Origin: Prorocentrum cordatum
Taxonomy: Eukaryota > Sar > Dinophyceae > Prorocentrales > Prorocentraceae
Assembly (NCBI GenBank): GCA_963575745.1
Contig: CAUYUJ010014627.1
Span: forward strand, 596,530-660,529
DNA length: 64,000 nt
Direction of reading: 5' to 3'
In this document: positions 41,640-52,755 of the stretch, one piece after another
Layout: each line of letters begins with the position of its first letter
How positions within the stretch are numbered: the stretch's first letter is position 1
The notes under the pieces: model-generated
Told to the model about the DNA's origin: nothing
Databases searched by the model: none
What the model saw: only the letters and a program-made list of their open reading frames with translations
Translations under genes and position numbers: made by a program

Positions 41640-42790
41640 TAGGGCTCCTTGGGAGCCTCTGGAGACGGACGTGGCGCCTTTCGGCGGCCAATAGGGAGGT
41701 CATCGAGCCACCATACCGGGAGTCGTGGTTCGAGATCACGTGTTGCATTATTGGGGAAGTTGTCTTGCAGACAAATTGGGGCCATGGTGAGGCCGCCCGT
41801 GGGCAGTTTGGGGGCCGTCTTGGGCCCTTATGGGGCCCTCTTGGGCTGTCAGGAAGCCCGTCTGGCTTGTCTTAGAGCGAGTTCTGTGTCTTTCCAGCGA
41901 TCTCGGACGCTTGGAAGCCTGAATGGGCGAGCATCCGAGCATTTAAGAAACCACTGGAAAATCAATGTTTTTGCAAGTTTCGAGCGCCTCTTCCAGGTGA
42001 CATTCGGGCCGTGTTCGGGCGTCCAGCGGGGGTCTGGGCCGCTTGATGCCATCTTCGATCGTTTTGGGAGGCTCTTGGGCCTTGTGCCGGTTGTTTGCCA
42101 TCATTTTGAACCAGTCATGGGGCCGCCTGTGGGCAATTTGGGGGCCGGCCGTCTTGGGCCATCATGTGACCGCGTTGGAGTGACAGGAAGCGCGTTTGGC
42201 TCGTCCTGGAGCGCTTTCCGGTACCTTTCCAGCGTTCTCGGACGCTTGGAGGCCTGAATGGGCGAGTATCCGAAAATCATATAAAACAATAAAGCGTCAA
42301 CGTTTTTCCAAATTTCGAGCGCCTCTTCCAGGTGACACTCGGGCCGTGTTCGGGCGTCCAGCGGGGGTCTGGGCCGCTTGATGCTATCTTCGATCATTTT
42401 GGGAATCTCTTGGGCCTTGTGCCGGCTGTTTTGCAATCATTTTGGGCCAGTCATGGGGCTGCCTATGGGCAGTTTGGCGGCAATCTTGGGCCCTCATGTG
42501 ACCGTGTTGGGGTGTCTGGAGGCCCGCTTGCACCGTCTCGGAGTGGACTTCAATGGTTCTCCAGCGTTCTCGGACGCTTGGAGACCCGAGTGAGCGAGCA
42601 TCCGAACATCAAACGAAAAAGAATGCAAGATCAATGTTTTTTTAAGGTCGAACGCCTCGTGGGGGTGACACTCGAGCCGTCTTCGGGCGTCTGGCGGGGG
42701 TCAAGGGCAACGTGAAACCATCTTCGACCGCCTTGGGCGTCTCATAGGCTTTCCGCCGACCGTCTTGGGACTGCCACCCGCCTGTGTGCA
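41640..42790 (+). repeat. Tandem ~333-bp satellite, about three and a half copies
   Basis: TCTCGGACGCTTGGA occurs at about 41901, 42236 and 42568, and the block GTGTTCGGGCGTCCAGCGGG recurs with the same spacing. Divergence between copies is moderate. Long plus-strand frames are incidental. Confidence 0.9.
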
Positions 42791-42971
42791 CGCCTTGGCA
42801 GGGATTGCTAGAGCGCCCCCAGTGCCAGGGAGGGCGTCAGGCCAGCCCGAAAAGTCCCAAATTCGTTCAGAGGGGGGGGGGGGGGGGGCGAGGTGGTGGG
42901 CCTTTTCCGGGGTCCCTGGCCGTACAAAAATATATGAATCGGAATATATGTTTATATATAAAAATAAATAA

Positions 42972-42975
42972 ATGA

Positions 42976-43007
<32 letters not shown>

Positions 43008-43235
43008 GTACCCTACCCTACCCTAAGGGCAAAGGGGGCACGATCAAAGACGAAGAAGATGGGTATCGAGGGCTTGGGATATACGTGTTGAATGGCCCGC
43101 GAGCAGATAAAAGCGACCAGCATCAAAATGATTGTTGTTGTGGTTGTTGTGGTTGTGGTTGCTGTGGTTGTTGTTGCTGTTGGTGTTGTTGTTGATCTTG
43201 CTGTTGCCGTTGCTGTTGCTGTTGTTGTTGCTGTT
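42972..43235 (+). mobile_element. TA microsatellite and partial SINE-like copy b
   Basis: A TA/TATG run at 42972-43008 is followed by CCCTACCCTACCC and the 3' half of the dispersed repeat (GGGGGCACGATCAA, GTTGAATGGCCCGCGAGCA). It ends in a GTTGTTGTG tail like the other copies. Confidence 0.6.
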
Positions 43236-43564
43236 GAATCTTCGTTTCTATAGAACAATTATTGTTGCTCCCCCTCCAGTGATACTGTAATTCTATTTCA
43301 ATTGAAGTGCCCCCCTCGCTTCCCCTTCCAGGGAAAGCGAAGTGTCACCAAACTGGGCGGTTGGGGCCCGAATTCCATCAACAAAGGTTCCCGCTTCATA
43401 CTGCCTCACAATGTATTCTCAAATCGCGCTCTCGCGCGGGATGTCCTCACAACTAATAGAAGAATCGTGCTCTCGCGTGGAACTTCCGCGCAGTGTAGTA
43501 AAACGCAGCGCCCTCGACACCCAGGAATCCCGCTCTCGCTCTGGCTTTTCTCACGATTCACTTG

Positions 43565-43965
43565 GGAATCGCGCTACCGCTCGAGCTCTCCTCGCGATTC
43601 ATGCACAACGCACGCTTCAGCAACACGCCTGCCCGACCTGGCCGTCTGGACCCGCCTTCCCGACCTGCCTGTTAGGGTCTATCCGCCCGATGAGCCCGTC
43701 TGGTTCTGCTACGCGAATTCTGCTCTTAGCCCCCTCTCCTGCCAATCCTGTGCTCCATCCGTCTCCCTCCCCCTTCCATCCGTGCTCTTCTCCCCTGTTG
43801 CAGGGGCTGCACTGAGCACACGCGGCAGGTAGGGAAGATATACCCCGAATGGGGGTACGATCGAGGACGACGAGGTCGGGTACCGAGGGTTTGGGATATA
43901 CTTGCTGAATGGCACGCGAGCACGTAAAAGCGAACAATACTAAAATGATTGCTGCTGTTCTTGTA
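43565..43965 (+). mobile_element. SINE-like dispersed repeat, copy c
   Basis: Full-length relative of the copy at 41.1-41.5 kb, with the same internal landmarks. It ends AAAATGATTGCTGCTGTTCTTG, adjacent to the truncated end of the DIRS-like element. Confidence 0.65.
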
Positions 43966-43988
43966 AGCCGTGACCCAAGAACAATTCT

Positions 43989-44900
43989 TTAAATGATTGT
44001 TGCTGTTGCTGTAAGCCGTGACCTGACAACCCGCTTTGATGACACCAAGCTTTCCCTGATCACAAAAGACGCTACCCTGGAAAACCCGAGGGTTGGGGGA
44101 GAGCGCGGGGAGCGCTGCACCGCTTGCACCGCGCGAGCCGCGCGCTCGACTGCCGGGTCGCTCAGCGCGTCCAGCGGGACGCGCAACAGGATGCAGACTA
44201 ATCTGACGTGCGAAATATAGTTGTCGAATGTTCCTTTACAACGGAAGCATGTGCTCCACAATGCAAGGCCCTCGGGCGACGGCGGAATCACTTCCCCCGC
44301 GTCGCAGCCGAGCACGGTCATGGCGAAAGTTGCCCAGCAGCGGAAGGCGCTGACTACGCTGGGCCACGTTTTCGGGCAGCTGCCCAGAATCGCGGCGACC
44401 CGAGCCGAATTCGACCATTCGCTGAAGCTTCGCTGGGCGAGGCCCTGCCGCAGGGCCTCGACTTCACGGCGGGGGCCCGCGCGCGGCTCGATGGTGCACT
44501 GGCGCGCTATGCTGACGGCCAGCTCAAGGTCCCGCACAGCACCGCAAGCCGCCGAAAGCTCATCGCACTTGGCAGCTCGCCGCCTGGCAGGGCGACTGCG
44601 GCTGCGGCACTCGCGCTGATGCACGTCGGGTGCAGGCGGAGGTTCGTCCTTTGCGCCGCGCACGACGGCAGATGGCTTCTTCGCTTCGTTAATTAACTCT
44701 GACAGCGCTACGCGCAGGGCGTCAGGGCTGACGCCTCGTTCCCCTTCTGCGGCAGACACCGGTTCGAACCAATCGACGCGCGCTAGCTGCAGATCTCTGA
44801 GATGCGTTATGTCCTGGCGCCGCAGCAACTCGATCAACGCAAAGGTAACCATGGGTGAAAGCTCTGGCAGGACGCCGCGGACCTCATGAAACAACGTCAT
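43989..44900 (-). pseudogene. Tyrosine recombinase N-terminal domain of DIRS-like element
   Basis: The frame begins MTLFHEVRGVLPELSPMVTF. After a charged region it has SFSEWSNSARVAAILGSCPK, TWPSVVSAFRCWATFAMTVL, LALWSTCFRCKGTFDNYISH and VRLVCILLRVPLDALSDPAV. The last parts are the helical core-binding (SAM-like) domain typical of these recombinases in dinoflagellate DIRS-like elements. The frame ends in LTATATII translated from a GTT/GCT repeat, so the catalytic domain is lost. Confidence 0.65.
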
Positions 44901-44903
44901 GGC

Positions 44904-46343
44904 TTATCGCTCGACTGAGCGCCCGTCGCTGGCTGCGCTGGGACCGCGCGCTGACGCATAGGACAACCGACCAGGGGCCCATCGATGGGGCCGGTTAACG
45001 ACGCAGCTTCCACTGTCGGCTTTTGGCATCACCTCGCGCGGGCCGCCCTCGCAAGGCACGCGCGAGGCATGGCTCGCAACGGGCTCGACGCGGGACAGCG
45101 GCTCACTCGCCTTCGTTGCTTCGTGCCGCCTTCGATGCGCAACGGCCCTCGCGGGGCGCGACGACGCGCGACGGCGCGCTCCCGCCGGCAGAGCGCGGGC
45201 CAGAAACGTCTCCGGTGCGAAGAACTCAGCCGCGCGCAAGCGCGGCGTCACGAAGTTCGCCCCAAGAACACGTAGCAACTCGTACTCCTCCCGCGACGGA
45301 AGGTCGGCGATGTTCTCTGCTGATGGGACCCGCGCAAACCACGGCGAACACCGGGTGCGTGCGATGAGGAACCACATGGCGTGAATGATGCGGGAGTGGT
45401 CCCAAGCGGAAGCGCGACCGCTCCGCACTGCCCCTTCTGCGCCCACATTGTCGGACCAAATCACCACTCGGCGGTCCGCCAGCAGTTCACTAAAGGTAGC
45501 TAATCCCAGCGCTATAGCGAGCAGTTCTAACGCCATAATCTGAGAGTCCCGGCGCGGCGCCAAGTCCTCCAGCAGCTCCTGGTCTGGAGGGGCGTCGGAC
45601 CAGAAGGCGCGACCATCGACGAACAGCACGGCGGCGAGCCGTGGATCGGACCCGCCCCTTGCGTCAGCGAACAAGTGCACTTCTTGCCGTTCCAGCTGCG
45701 CCCACGGCTTGGACTGATGGATGCCGAGGGCCAGCACCTCCGCCCACCATGACAGCGCCAAGTTGAGCGGGGCGCGAACGACACCCCGTCGCGCATTCTG
45801 CTGCGCGAACAGGGGCTGCAACATCGCACGCCCTAGCCGCTCGAAGCAATGTTGACCTGCCCAGCTGAGAGCGCCGGCCAGCTTGCTGGCTTGGCCGGCA
45901 CATAGTGTCCCGCAGTCGAGCGCTTGCTTGATCAAGAAAAGCCACTTGCGCACCTTCTTGGGCGCGGGAAACAAGTTGATCCCGCTGAGAGAAAAGGACA
46001 CATGCAGGCCCAAAATCTCCAGCTCGTCGCCACATTCCAGCTTCTTATCGGAAACCGCTCCTGGACCTAGGAGCAGGCGCACTAGTCTGGCCAGCGATGC
46101 CATGGTATGCTCTTTAGTTGCGGGTGCGCACGGCCCAAAGAAATCGTCCACGTATCGGAGGGTGGGAATCTTTAAGAGCTTGCGGGCGAGGTGCGCCAAG
46201 GCAGCTCCGACTCGGTCCCACCCAAAGACGGCAGCCAGGGCGCCGAACATCAACGCCAGGTGACCAGTGACCCAAATGTCTCCGTCGTGCAAATACGTGC
46301 TGTAAGCTGCCCACCTGTGGCAAGGCCGACATCGACACCGCAA
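44904..46343 (-). pseudogene. RT palm (YVDD) and RNase H of DIRS-like element
   Basis: Contains LKIPTLRYVDDFFGPCAPAT, the reverse transcriptase motif C with both Asp residues. Thumb-like sequence (LGLHVSFSLSGINLFPAPKK) follows, then RNase H with VHLFADARGGSDPRLAAVLF, MALELLAIALGLATFSELLA, VVIWSDNVGAEGAVRSGRAS and VPSAENIADLPSREEYELLR. Acidic residues in the expected D-E-D-D order can be seen. The frame is continuous here but separated from the upstream RT part by a frameshift near 46.36-46.44 kb. Confidence 0.8.
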
Positions 46344-46369
46344 ACGCCGGGTTCCTCTGGAACCCCGAC

Positions 46370-47518
46370 ACGAGCCCCCAGGTCGATGCTTTTAACGGGG
46401 GGGGGCACCCGGAAATCCCGAGCCTGTGTTCAGGAGCGATAGGCACACGCCGGTAAGCGGAGTCGATGTCAGCCTTAAACAGTGCCGGTGCGTGCCCGCG
46501 CAGACCGTGATAGCAGCGCAGGGCGTCCACCAAAACGTCAGCCCCGTCCAGCAACAACCTCTCGGCGGGCTGGCACGCCGAGTTGATGCCCCCTCTCGAT
46601 TCATCGTCTACTACGCGAACCTTGGGCGCGCCATCCGGCTTGACGCCCTGCACAATGGAGAAACGCGGGGACAGACGCACCCTGCCCAAGTCCGCCTTGG
46701 CCAGCACAACCGGAGCGGTCATCCGCGACAGAGACGCATCGGCGAGCGCGCCCTCGTGGATCGCAGACGAGTTCACGTCCTCTCGCAAGGAAGACAAAAT
46801 GGCTCTATTGTGCACGGGGGAGGAGGTCAGCAACTCCTCGGACGACGTGGGCTCCGGGAATTTCTTTGCGGGCCCTCTGCCCGCATGGGGCAGCTTTCCG
46901 AGCAAAGGCGCGCCGTAGCGGAACAGATCAGCCGCGGCCGTGTCATCGTAGCTCGTCATGTCGAGCAGAGCAGCTAAAAGCGGCCCATTCACGTCGGCGG
47001 ACACGGCGCGCGTCGCGTCGTCAGCGCCGGCGAACCATTGCTCGACGGCCCCGTCACGTCGTAACGCTTGTCCCCACGCTTCCAGGCGTGATAGCATATT
47101 GTCGCGCAGACGCATAACCTCTACGCTGTCTCTGGACGCTTCCCACTCTATGGCGCAGCGAACGTCTTCCTCAATCCCGCGCGATGGCGCGATGTGAAAT
47201 CCGTCCTTCATTGCACAGTTGATAAATTCTATCTTCTGCACGTCGCCAGCGTCAAGCTCTCCTACAACGCGACAGATTTTTAACGCGCGCGCGCGGGAGC
47301 AAAGACGGATACGCGATGGGGCCTTTCGACAAATGGGCTTGCACCCCGCCCACCGCGGGAGCGCCCGCGCCGGCAACTTCTTCCAGTGAAACAACCGGTG
47401 TAGGCTGCGCCCCGCGCGTCCACACCGAATTGGTAGCCTGCGCAAGCGCGACGCCACCGCGCGCGACATACATGTAGGTGCGCCGCGCTTCCAGCCTCCT
47501 GTCCGCGGCATGCTTCAC
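46370..47518 (-). pseudogene. RT fingers/palm N-terminal part of DIRS-like element
   Basis: Two frames join near 47285. Upstream is RRLEARRTYMYVARGGVALA. Downstream is LDAGDVQKIEFINCAMKDGF, MTAPVVLAKADLGRVRLSPR, FSIVQGVKPDGAPKVRVVDD and ALFKADIDSAYRRVPIAPEH. KADIDSAYRRVPI is RT motif A. Beyond it the frame is lost by a second indel before the YVDD segment. Confidence 0.7.
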
Positions 47519-47617
47519 ATGTCACCGCTGGACTCTCAGCTGCGCCTGCGCGCCGTCCGGCTACCGCCGTCGCGCGCGCGCGCACCGACCCGCGCCTGCG
47601 CGGCGCAGGAACGTTGA

Positions 47618-48848
47618 TCAGCGCTCGTGATGCCTGGCTCTCTTGGCCCGCGGCTCCCCGTACTCGCCGCGGTCGTTCGGCGCCGCCGGGGGCGCAGGCG
47701 GGAACTTGCCCTTGCCGCCGCCCTTGGCGCCCTTGCCGCCGCCCTTGCCGGGTTTTCCGCCGCCCTTGGCACCCTTGCCCCCGCGGGGGGCTGAGCGCTC
47801 CTGACTTTCGCGATCGTACGCGGCCTCTGCCTCGCCCAAGAGAGTCACATCGATCGTTGCCACGACAGTTTCGATGTCGAGGGAATCATCACCGGCGCGA
47901 GACCTCTCTGCCCAAGTGCGCCGGCAAATCTCATCGTATACGAGCCCCAGCGCGCCACTCCGATTAGCATTGGGCGCCTGCGCGGCCACCTGCCGCGCCG
48001 CGCGCGCATCGCACTCGCGCCGCTGGATCCGCAGAGCAACGGCGATAGGCGGGCCTTCATGACGTTCTGGCGGTGGCGAATCGTCGCAGCCAGCGTCATC
48101 TGCTCCGTGCAGACGCAAGCGATGGCGTACCTACGCGCTCGGACGACGCCGTTGCTCTTGGGTGCGCGCCCCGCGCGCAGACGCGTGCACCTGTCGAAGG
48201 CGGCATGCCATTGCGTGAAAGTGAGCGACTTCGCTTTGACTGGGTTCGCTACGCCGAGCGCGCGCGAAAGGTCGCGAAGATCCCGAGACATGGGCGGGCC
48301 CTCATCAGCCTCCTCTTTCGCGCTCTTCGATTCTGCCCAGGACGGCAAGAACTTCTTCAGGTCAGCGAACACAAATGGCCGCTTGATGCCGCGACGCTGC
48401 AGCCGCTTCACGTCCGTCTCGAGGGCGTCGACCGCCGCGGACCGCGGCCAAAACGCCTGGCCCACATCCTTCAGAGCGCCTCCTTGCAACTTCGCCTGAA
48501 TGTCCACGTGGCACATCGGCTCAGGTGCTGACCCGCTCCCGGCCGCGCTGCCTGCGCTGGCCGGATCAGCCGCGCGCTGTTCCTCCGCTGTCAGAGACTT
48601 CGCGGCAGCCATCACTCTGGCTAAGAAGGAGCGCTTACCCGCGGACGGGTTGCCCTGCAGTGCGCCGGGATCTGCAAACGCAAGATCACGCACTGACTCC
48701 AACTCATTGTCCTGCGCGCGAGGCACTGGCGCGTCGTGGCGGCATTCGCAGCCGCTCGCGGCGCCTGGCATAGGGCTGCGCACTGCCGAAGCCACTCGGC
48801 GCCGCGGCTTGTATCATCATGGGCCGCAAGAAAATCAGCCAGGCTCAT
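47618..48848 (-). pseudogene. Gag-like ORF of DIRS-like element, two frame breaks
   Basis: Starts MSLADFLAAHDDTSRGAEWL (ATG at 48848). It shifts frame near 48730 into NELESVRDLAFADPGALQGN, IKRPFVFADLKKFLPSWAES, LGVANPVKAKSLTFTQWHAA and AIACVCTEQMTLAATIRHRQ. It shifts again near 48055 to IETVVATIDVTLLGEAEAAY and a Gly/Lys repeat (GKGAKGGGKPGKGGGKGAKG), ending RAKRARHHER and a stop. The Gly/Lys tail is a likely nucleic-acid-binding linker. Confidence 0.65.
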
Positions 48849-49009
48849 GGAAAGCGTGGGCGTTGCAGCGCACATCGCTGGTGCGGCCGCGCGCCCAACG
48901 GCGTATGCGGCTCGCGTCTTCTGCCTGCGCGCACTGCTGGCTCCGTCGCGTAACAACGATCATTGCGCGCGTCTCCTGACGAATGTCAACATGCTGGGCG
49001 GCGGAAACC

Positions 49010-49715
49010 GGTCGCATTGACGCGGTAATATTGGCGTGGTCGCACTGACACGGTCGCGCTGACACGGTCGCAATGACGCATTCGCTTTTACACATTCGCA
49101 TTGATACGGTCGCGGCGAGACGGACGCGTTGACATGGTCGCAACGGCACGGTCCCCTTGACACGCCCCACAAGACACGGACGCAGTGACGCGGAGAAATT
49201 GGCACGGTCGCAACGACACGGCGTAATTGACGCGTTGCGTTGACGCAATCGAAAAGACGCGGTCGCATTGACACGGCCTTACAGACGCGGTCGCATTGAC
49301 GCGATCTTACTGGCGCGGTCGCGTCGACACGGCCCAGGCACGGTCGCATTGACACGGCCGCATCAACACGGTCACATTGACGCGGTCATACTGGCACGGT
49401 CGCATTGACACGGCCATAGCACGGTCGCATTGACACGGCTTTATCGACACGGTCGCACTGACACGGTCGTATTGGCACGGTCGCATTGACACGGCCCAGG
49501 CACGGTCACATTGACACGGCCTTATTGACCCGGTCTCACTGACACGGTCGTATTGGCACGGTCGCATTGACACGGCCATAGCACGGTCGCATTGACACGG
49601 CTTTATCGACACGGTCGCACTGACACGGTCGTATTGGCACGGTCGCATTGACACGGCCCAGGCACGGTCGCATTGACACGGCCTCATTGACACGGTCATA
49701 CTGACACGGTCATAC
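49010..49715. repeat. 14-bp minisatellite with ~162-bp higher-order repeat
   Basis: Monomers of the type CGGTCGCATTGACA (some 11 bp: CGGCCATAGCA) repeat throughout. A block beginning CGGTCGCATTGACACGGCCA occurs at about 49397 and 49559 with the same succeeding monomers, giving a 162-bp higher-order unit in the distal half. The proximal 350 bp are more diverged. Confidence 0.93.
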
Positions 49716-50267
49716 GGAAACAAAAGCCGCCACGGCGGCCCGCGACGCGCGCACCGAGGGCGCCAGCCTCGCGTTCGGCCGACAAGCGCCCTCGGGGCAG
49801 CGCGCGCGACGCGGGGGTATATTTACCCTCCCCCCACCGCAGGGAGACGTGGACAAAGAACACGAACAAGACGAGGAACACGAAGTCCATGAAGACCTGA
49901 GACGAGCCACCCCAAACGCACCCCCCAACCGACCCAACCCGCCCCACCACAGGCACCGCGGCGAACCGCGGCGCCAGCGGCGGGGCGGCAGGGGTAGAAG
50001 GTTCCCAGGTCCGCGTTTTTGTGACAACGAACAAAACTGCGTTGTGTTCTCGCCGAAAATCAGGGTGCGAGCCCCGGGAGGGGCACCTCAATTGAAAAAA
50101 TACGAGGGTCACCGGAGGGGGATTGACAAGAACTACTTTCTCATCAAAATATTCAACAATATCAGCCAGCGTCGACTCCAAATAGATAGGAGGACGGGAG
50201 GAGGACGCGAGGAGGATGGGAGGAGGACGAAAGGAGGACGGGAGCAGGCCGGGAGGAGGAGCAAAAT

Positions 50268-50450
50268 CAAGCAAGCGCAAGCAAGCAAGCGAAAGCAAGC
50301 AAGCGCAAGCGAGCAATAGCAAGCAAGCAAGAGCCAGCGATCAAGTGCAAGCGAGCAAGGGCAAGCAAGAGCAAGGGCAAGCGAGATCAAGCCACAAGAG
50401 CAAGCAAGCGAGAGCACGCAAGAGCAAGCAAGGGCAAGCGACTCATAGGA
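50268..50450 (+). repeat. (GCAAGCAA)n degenerate repeat
   Basis: Irregular GCAAGC/GCGAGC/AGAGCAAGC words of 4-8 bp. A (GCATAG)n hexamer run follows at 50538-50572. Confidence 0.9.
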
Positions 50451-50769
50451 ATCCATAGAAATCCATAGGACTCGCAATTGGAAAAACGCTGGGGGGTGCC
50501 ATTGGAAATAAGGGGGGTGCCATTGGAGTTAGGGGGGAGGCATAGGCATAGGCATAGGCATAGGCATAGCCATAGGAATTAGGGGGGGCATAGCAATTAG
50601 GGGAGGGGGGGCAACGGACCCATTAGTAAGGTTTGAGTTAGAACTCCTATATGGCAAGCCTATTTGGAGAACAAAAACAAAAACTCGAACCTCGAAGAGC
50701 CTCCAACCCCGAACCTCGACCTCCATCAACCCGTGGTCCCCCTGACCTCTGGACCGCCTTCTCCAGGGC

Positions 50770-51030
50770 TGGTGTTCCATCCAAAACTGTTTTTTGAGGG
50801 CCCGAGGCCCGAAACCAGCCTCCACAGACAAAAATGTGGCGACAAACTAGCCGCCTCGATTTTTAGAGGCGCTAGATGTCTGGGAAGGCGCTGGAGACCC
50901 AGGCCCAACAAGGGCCCCCAGAGGCAGAAAATGCCTCCAAACATTCTGCCGCGTTTCTTCACGGCGTGGATACTGGTTTCGGGGGCCCCAGACCCTCTCT
51001 TCGGTGCGATCCAGCCAAAAGAAAACAGTA
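50770..51030. mobile_element. Short inverted-repeat element (family 4)
   Basis: GAGGGCCCGAGGCCCGAAAC continuing CAGCCTCCACA (50796-50826) is complementary, with a few mismatches, to about 50962-50998 (GTGGATACTGGTTTCGGGGG and on). The arms extend further with lower identity. About 250 bp, non-coding. Confidence 0.55.
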
Positions 51031-51049
51031 TTTGTTGTTGCGTCGGCGG

Positions 51050-51905
51050 CTAGGCAGGGGTCGTCTGCGCTGGCGGAAGAAGCTAACTAACCGGGGGCAC
51101 CGTTGTAGCGAATTGGCCAGCATGCAAAAGAAGGAGGAGGAGGGACAAAGCGGGCGGCCGAAGAGGGGGGGACAACCAGAACAGAACAAAGTGTTCGGGG
51201 AATCCCGCCGTGGCCCCGAGGAGCCCCTGGGAGGCCCAGCAGAGCCCAAGGCGCCCAGACACCTCGAGCTTCGAGCCTCGAACCTCGACCGACCTCCTTC
51301 AAGACGCGCCAGGGGGCTCCCGGGGAGGAGCGGCAACGCTAGGGGGCGACCACCTCAGGGAAGGGAACATCGGCCTGGCATCGGCGACACATCGCCGATA
51401 GATCCGCGATAGGCCCTCGAAACAGTCGGACCCAGGCCAGCAAAACATCCCTCAAGAGCACGAGACCCTCCGCCGGCCAAAACACGCAGAACATCCTAGG
51501 GTACCCTCCCCAGGATGCACAAGAACATCCCACCAAGCACGAAGAACATTAGGGTACCCTCCCCGAACCGACTTCCATCTTATACCTCGATCCGACTGTA
51601 GCGAAACCGTACGGTCCTGAGCGGGGTGGGCTATCAGGGCCGTATCGGCGATGAATGGGCGACTGGGGGTCCATGCACCCGCCCACCTTAGCCCACCCCC
51701 CCCTCACGTTGCCCCGTGGCGTGCGGGTAATCACTCGGCTCTGCGGCGGCCGTTCATGACGATCTGGGCACCCCTGGAACGCACTCGGCGAGGCGCAGCT
51801 GCTGGAAAGCATCCCGAGGCTGGAAAGCCGCCCAGGGCCCACAAAACAGTCAGAAAAAATCGAACCTCGAACCTATCCCCCCTGAGCCTATACCCCCCGA
51901 CGTTG
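51050..51905. other. No gene recognised
   Basis: Scattered CCTCGAACCTCGA words (51258-51290, 51865-51880) and AGGGTACCCTCCCC repeated at 51497 and 51550. No supported exon. Confidence 0.5.
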
Positions 51906-51914
51906 CGCCTGAGA

Positions 51915-52102
51915 GAAAAGGAGGAGGAGGAGGAGGAGGAGGAGGAGGAGGAGGAGGAGGAGGAGGAGGAGGAGGAGGGGAGAGGGAGGGGGAGGGGAGG
52001 GGGGGGAGGAGGAGGAGGGGAGGAGGAGGAGGGGAGGAGGAGGAGGAGGAGGAGGAGGAGGAGGAGGAGGAGGAGGAGGAGGAGGAGGAGGAGGAGGAGG
52101 AC
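51915..52102. repeat. (GGA)n array
   Basis: Nearly 190 bp of GGA with a G-rich interruption at 51977-52030. Confidence 0.95.
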
Positions 52103-52114
52103 TCCGAGAGAGTA

Positions 52115-52215
52115 GCCCCTGAGGGGGAGGCCGCGGCTCCTCCTCGAGGGCTGCGATCTGCCTGCCGTGCTCGGCCAGGACGTCCGGCAGGGCCCCCGCA
52201 CCGGGCTCCTGCGCG
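52115..52215 (-). CDS. Possible orphan exon (weak)
   Basis: A minus-strand frame reading GAGALPDVLAEHGRQIAALE then EEPRPPPQG has natural helical composition beside a GGA array, like confirmed exons elsewhere in the window. No boundaries can be fixed and no partner exon is seen. Confidence 0.2.
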
Positions 52216-52593
52216 CGGCCGCCGCGGGGAGGCCGACGGCTGCACGGTGCTCCGTCGGGCGCGGCACGGTGGGGGGGGGCGCAGAAGGCTCGAGCGGGAC
52301 CGGGAGGACGAGAGGAGGAGGACGAGGAGGAGGAAGAGGAGGCGGGCGGGAGGAGGGCGAGGAGGAGGGCGGGGAGGAGGACGACGAGAGGGGGGCGACG
52401 CGAGAGCGACGAGGGGACGGCGAGAAGGGGACGACGAGACGAGAGAGGAGCACGAGCCGGCACAAGCGGGCACGAGGACAATGGGTATGCCGATTAGCGA
52501 CGGGAGAGGCACTCCGGAAGCGAAATGGGCATGAGAGAGCGCGCGCAGACACGAGGGGAGGAGGGGCGCAATGAACTCGAAAAATAAAACTAC

Positions 52594-52755
52594 ATGAACA
52601 TAAACTTTTGGAGCTCCGTGCGGATCTCTTGGGTCGGCATTGGACTCCCTTCCCTGGCGCGCGGAGCGCGCTAGGGGCGGTACCAGAGGCGCCGCCAGGG
52701 GGCGCCCAGCGCCAATCCGAGAAATCCACGTGGAGATCCAAAAGGTTATGTTCAT
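52594..52755. mobile_element. Short inverted-repeat element (family 2, copy b)
   Basis: ATGAACATAAACTTTTGGAG at 52594 pairs with the complement of CTCCA/GATCCAAAAGGTTATGTTCAT-type sequence ending at 52755, with only a few mismatches over about 45 bp. The interior has the same CTGG-CGCGCGGAGCG and CCAGCGCC-ATCC words as the copy at 40.6 kb. Best preserved of three copies. Confidence 0.8.

Larger units (their letters stand above)
43989..48848 (-). mobile_element. DIRS-like retroelement, truncated and frameshifted
   Basis: On the minus strand the order is gag-like protein, reverse transcriptase with RNase H, then the N-terminal part of a tyrosine recombinase, which is the DIRS arrangement. The RNase H ends with a SAENIADLPSREEYELL motif and no integrase is seen. 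The catalytic part of the recombinase (R...H-x-x-R...Y) is absent, because the copy stops at about 43989 against a GTT-rich repeat tail. Terminal repeats were not identified. Several frame breaks show it is not active. Confidence 0.75.

Noticed and set aside
44755-44790. tRNA B-box-like GGTTCGAACC
   Set aside because: It lies within the recombinase reading frame and has no matching A box or cloverleaf.
47250-47585. Separate zinc-knuckle gag ORF (VTCEACRGQEAGSAAH)
   Set aside because: Out of frame with the coherent RT leader and lacks the full C-x2-C-x4-H-x4-C spacing.
49010-49715. CRISPR-like regular repeat
   Set aside because: Units are contiguous 14-bp variants without unique spacers, in a eukaryotic context.
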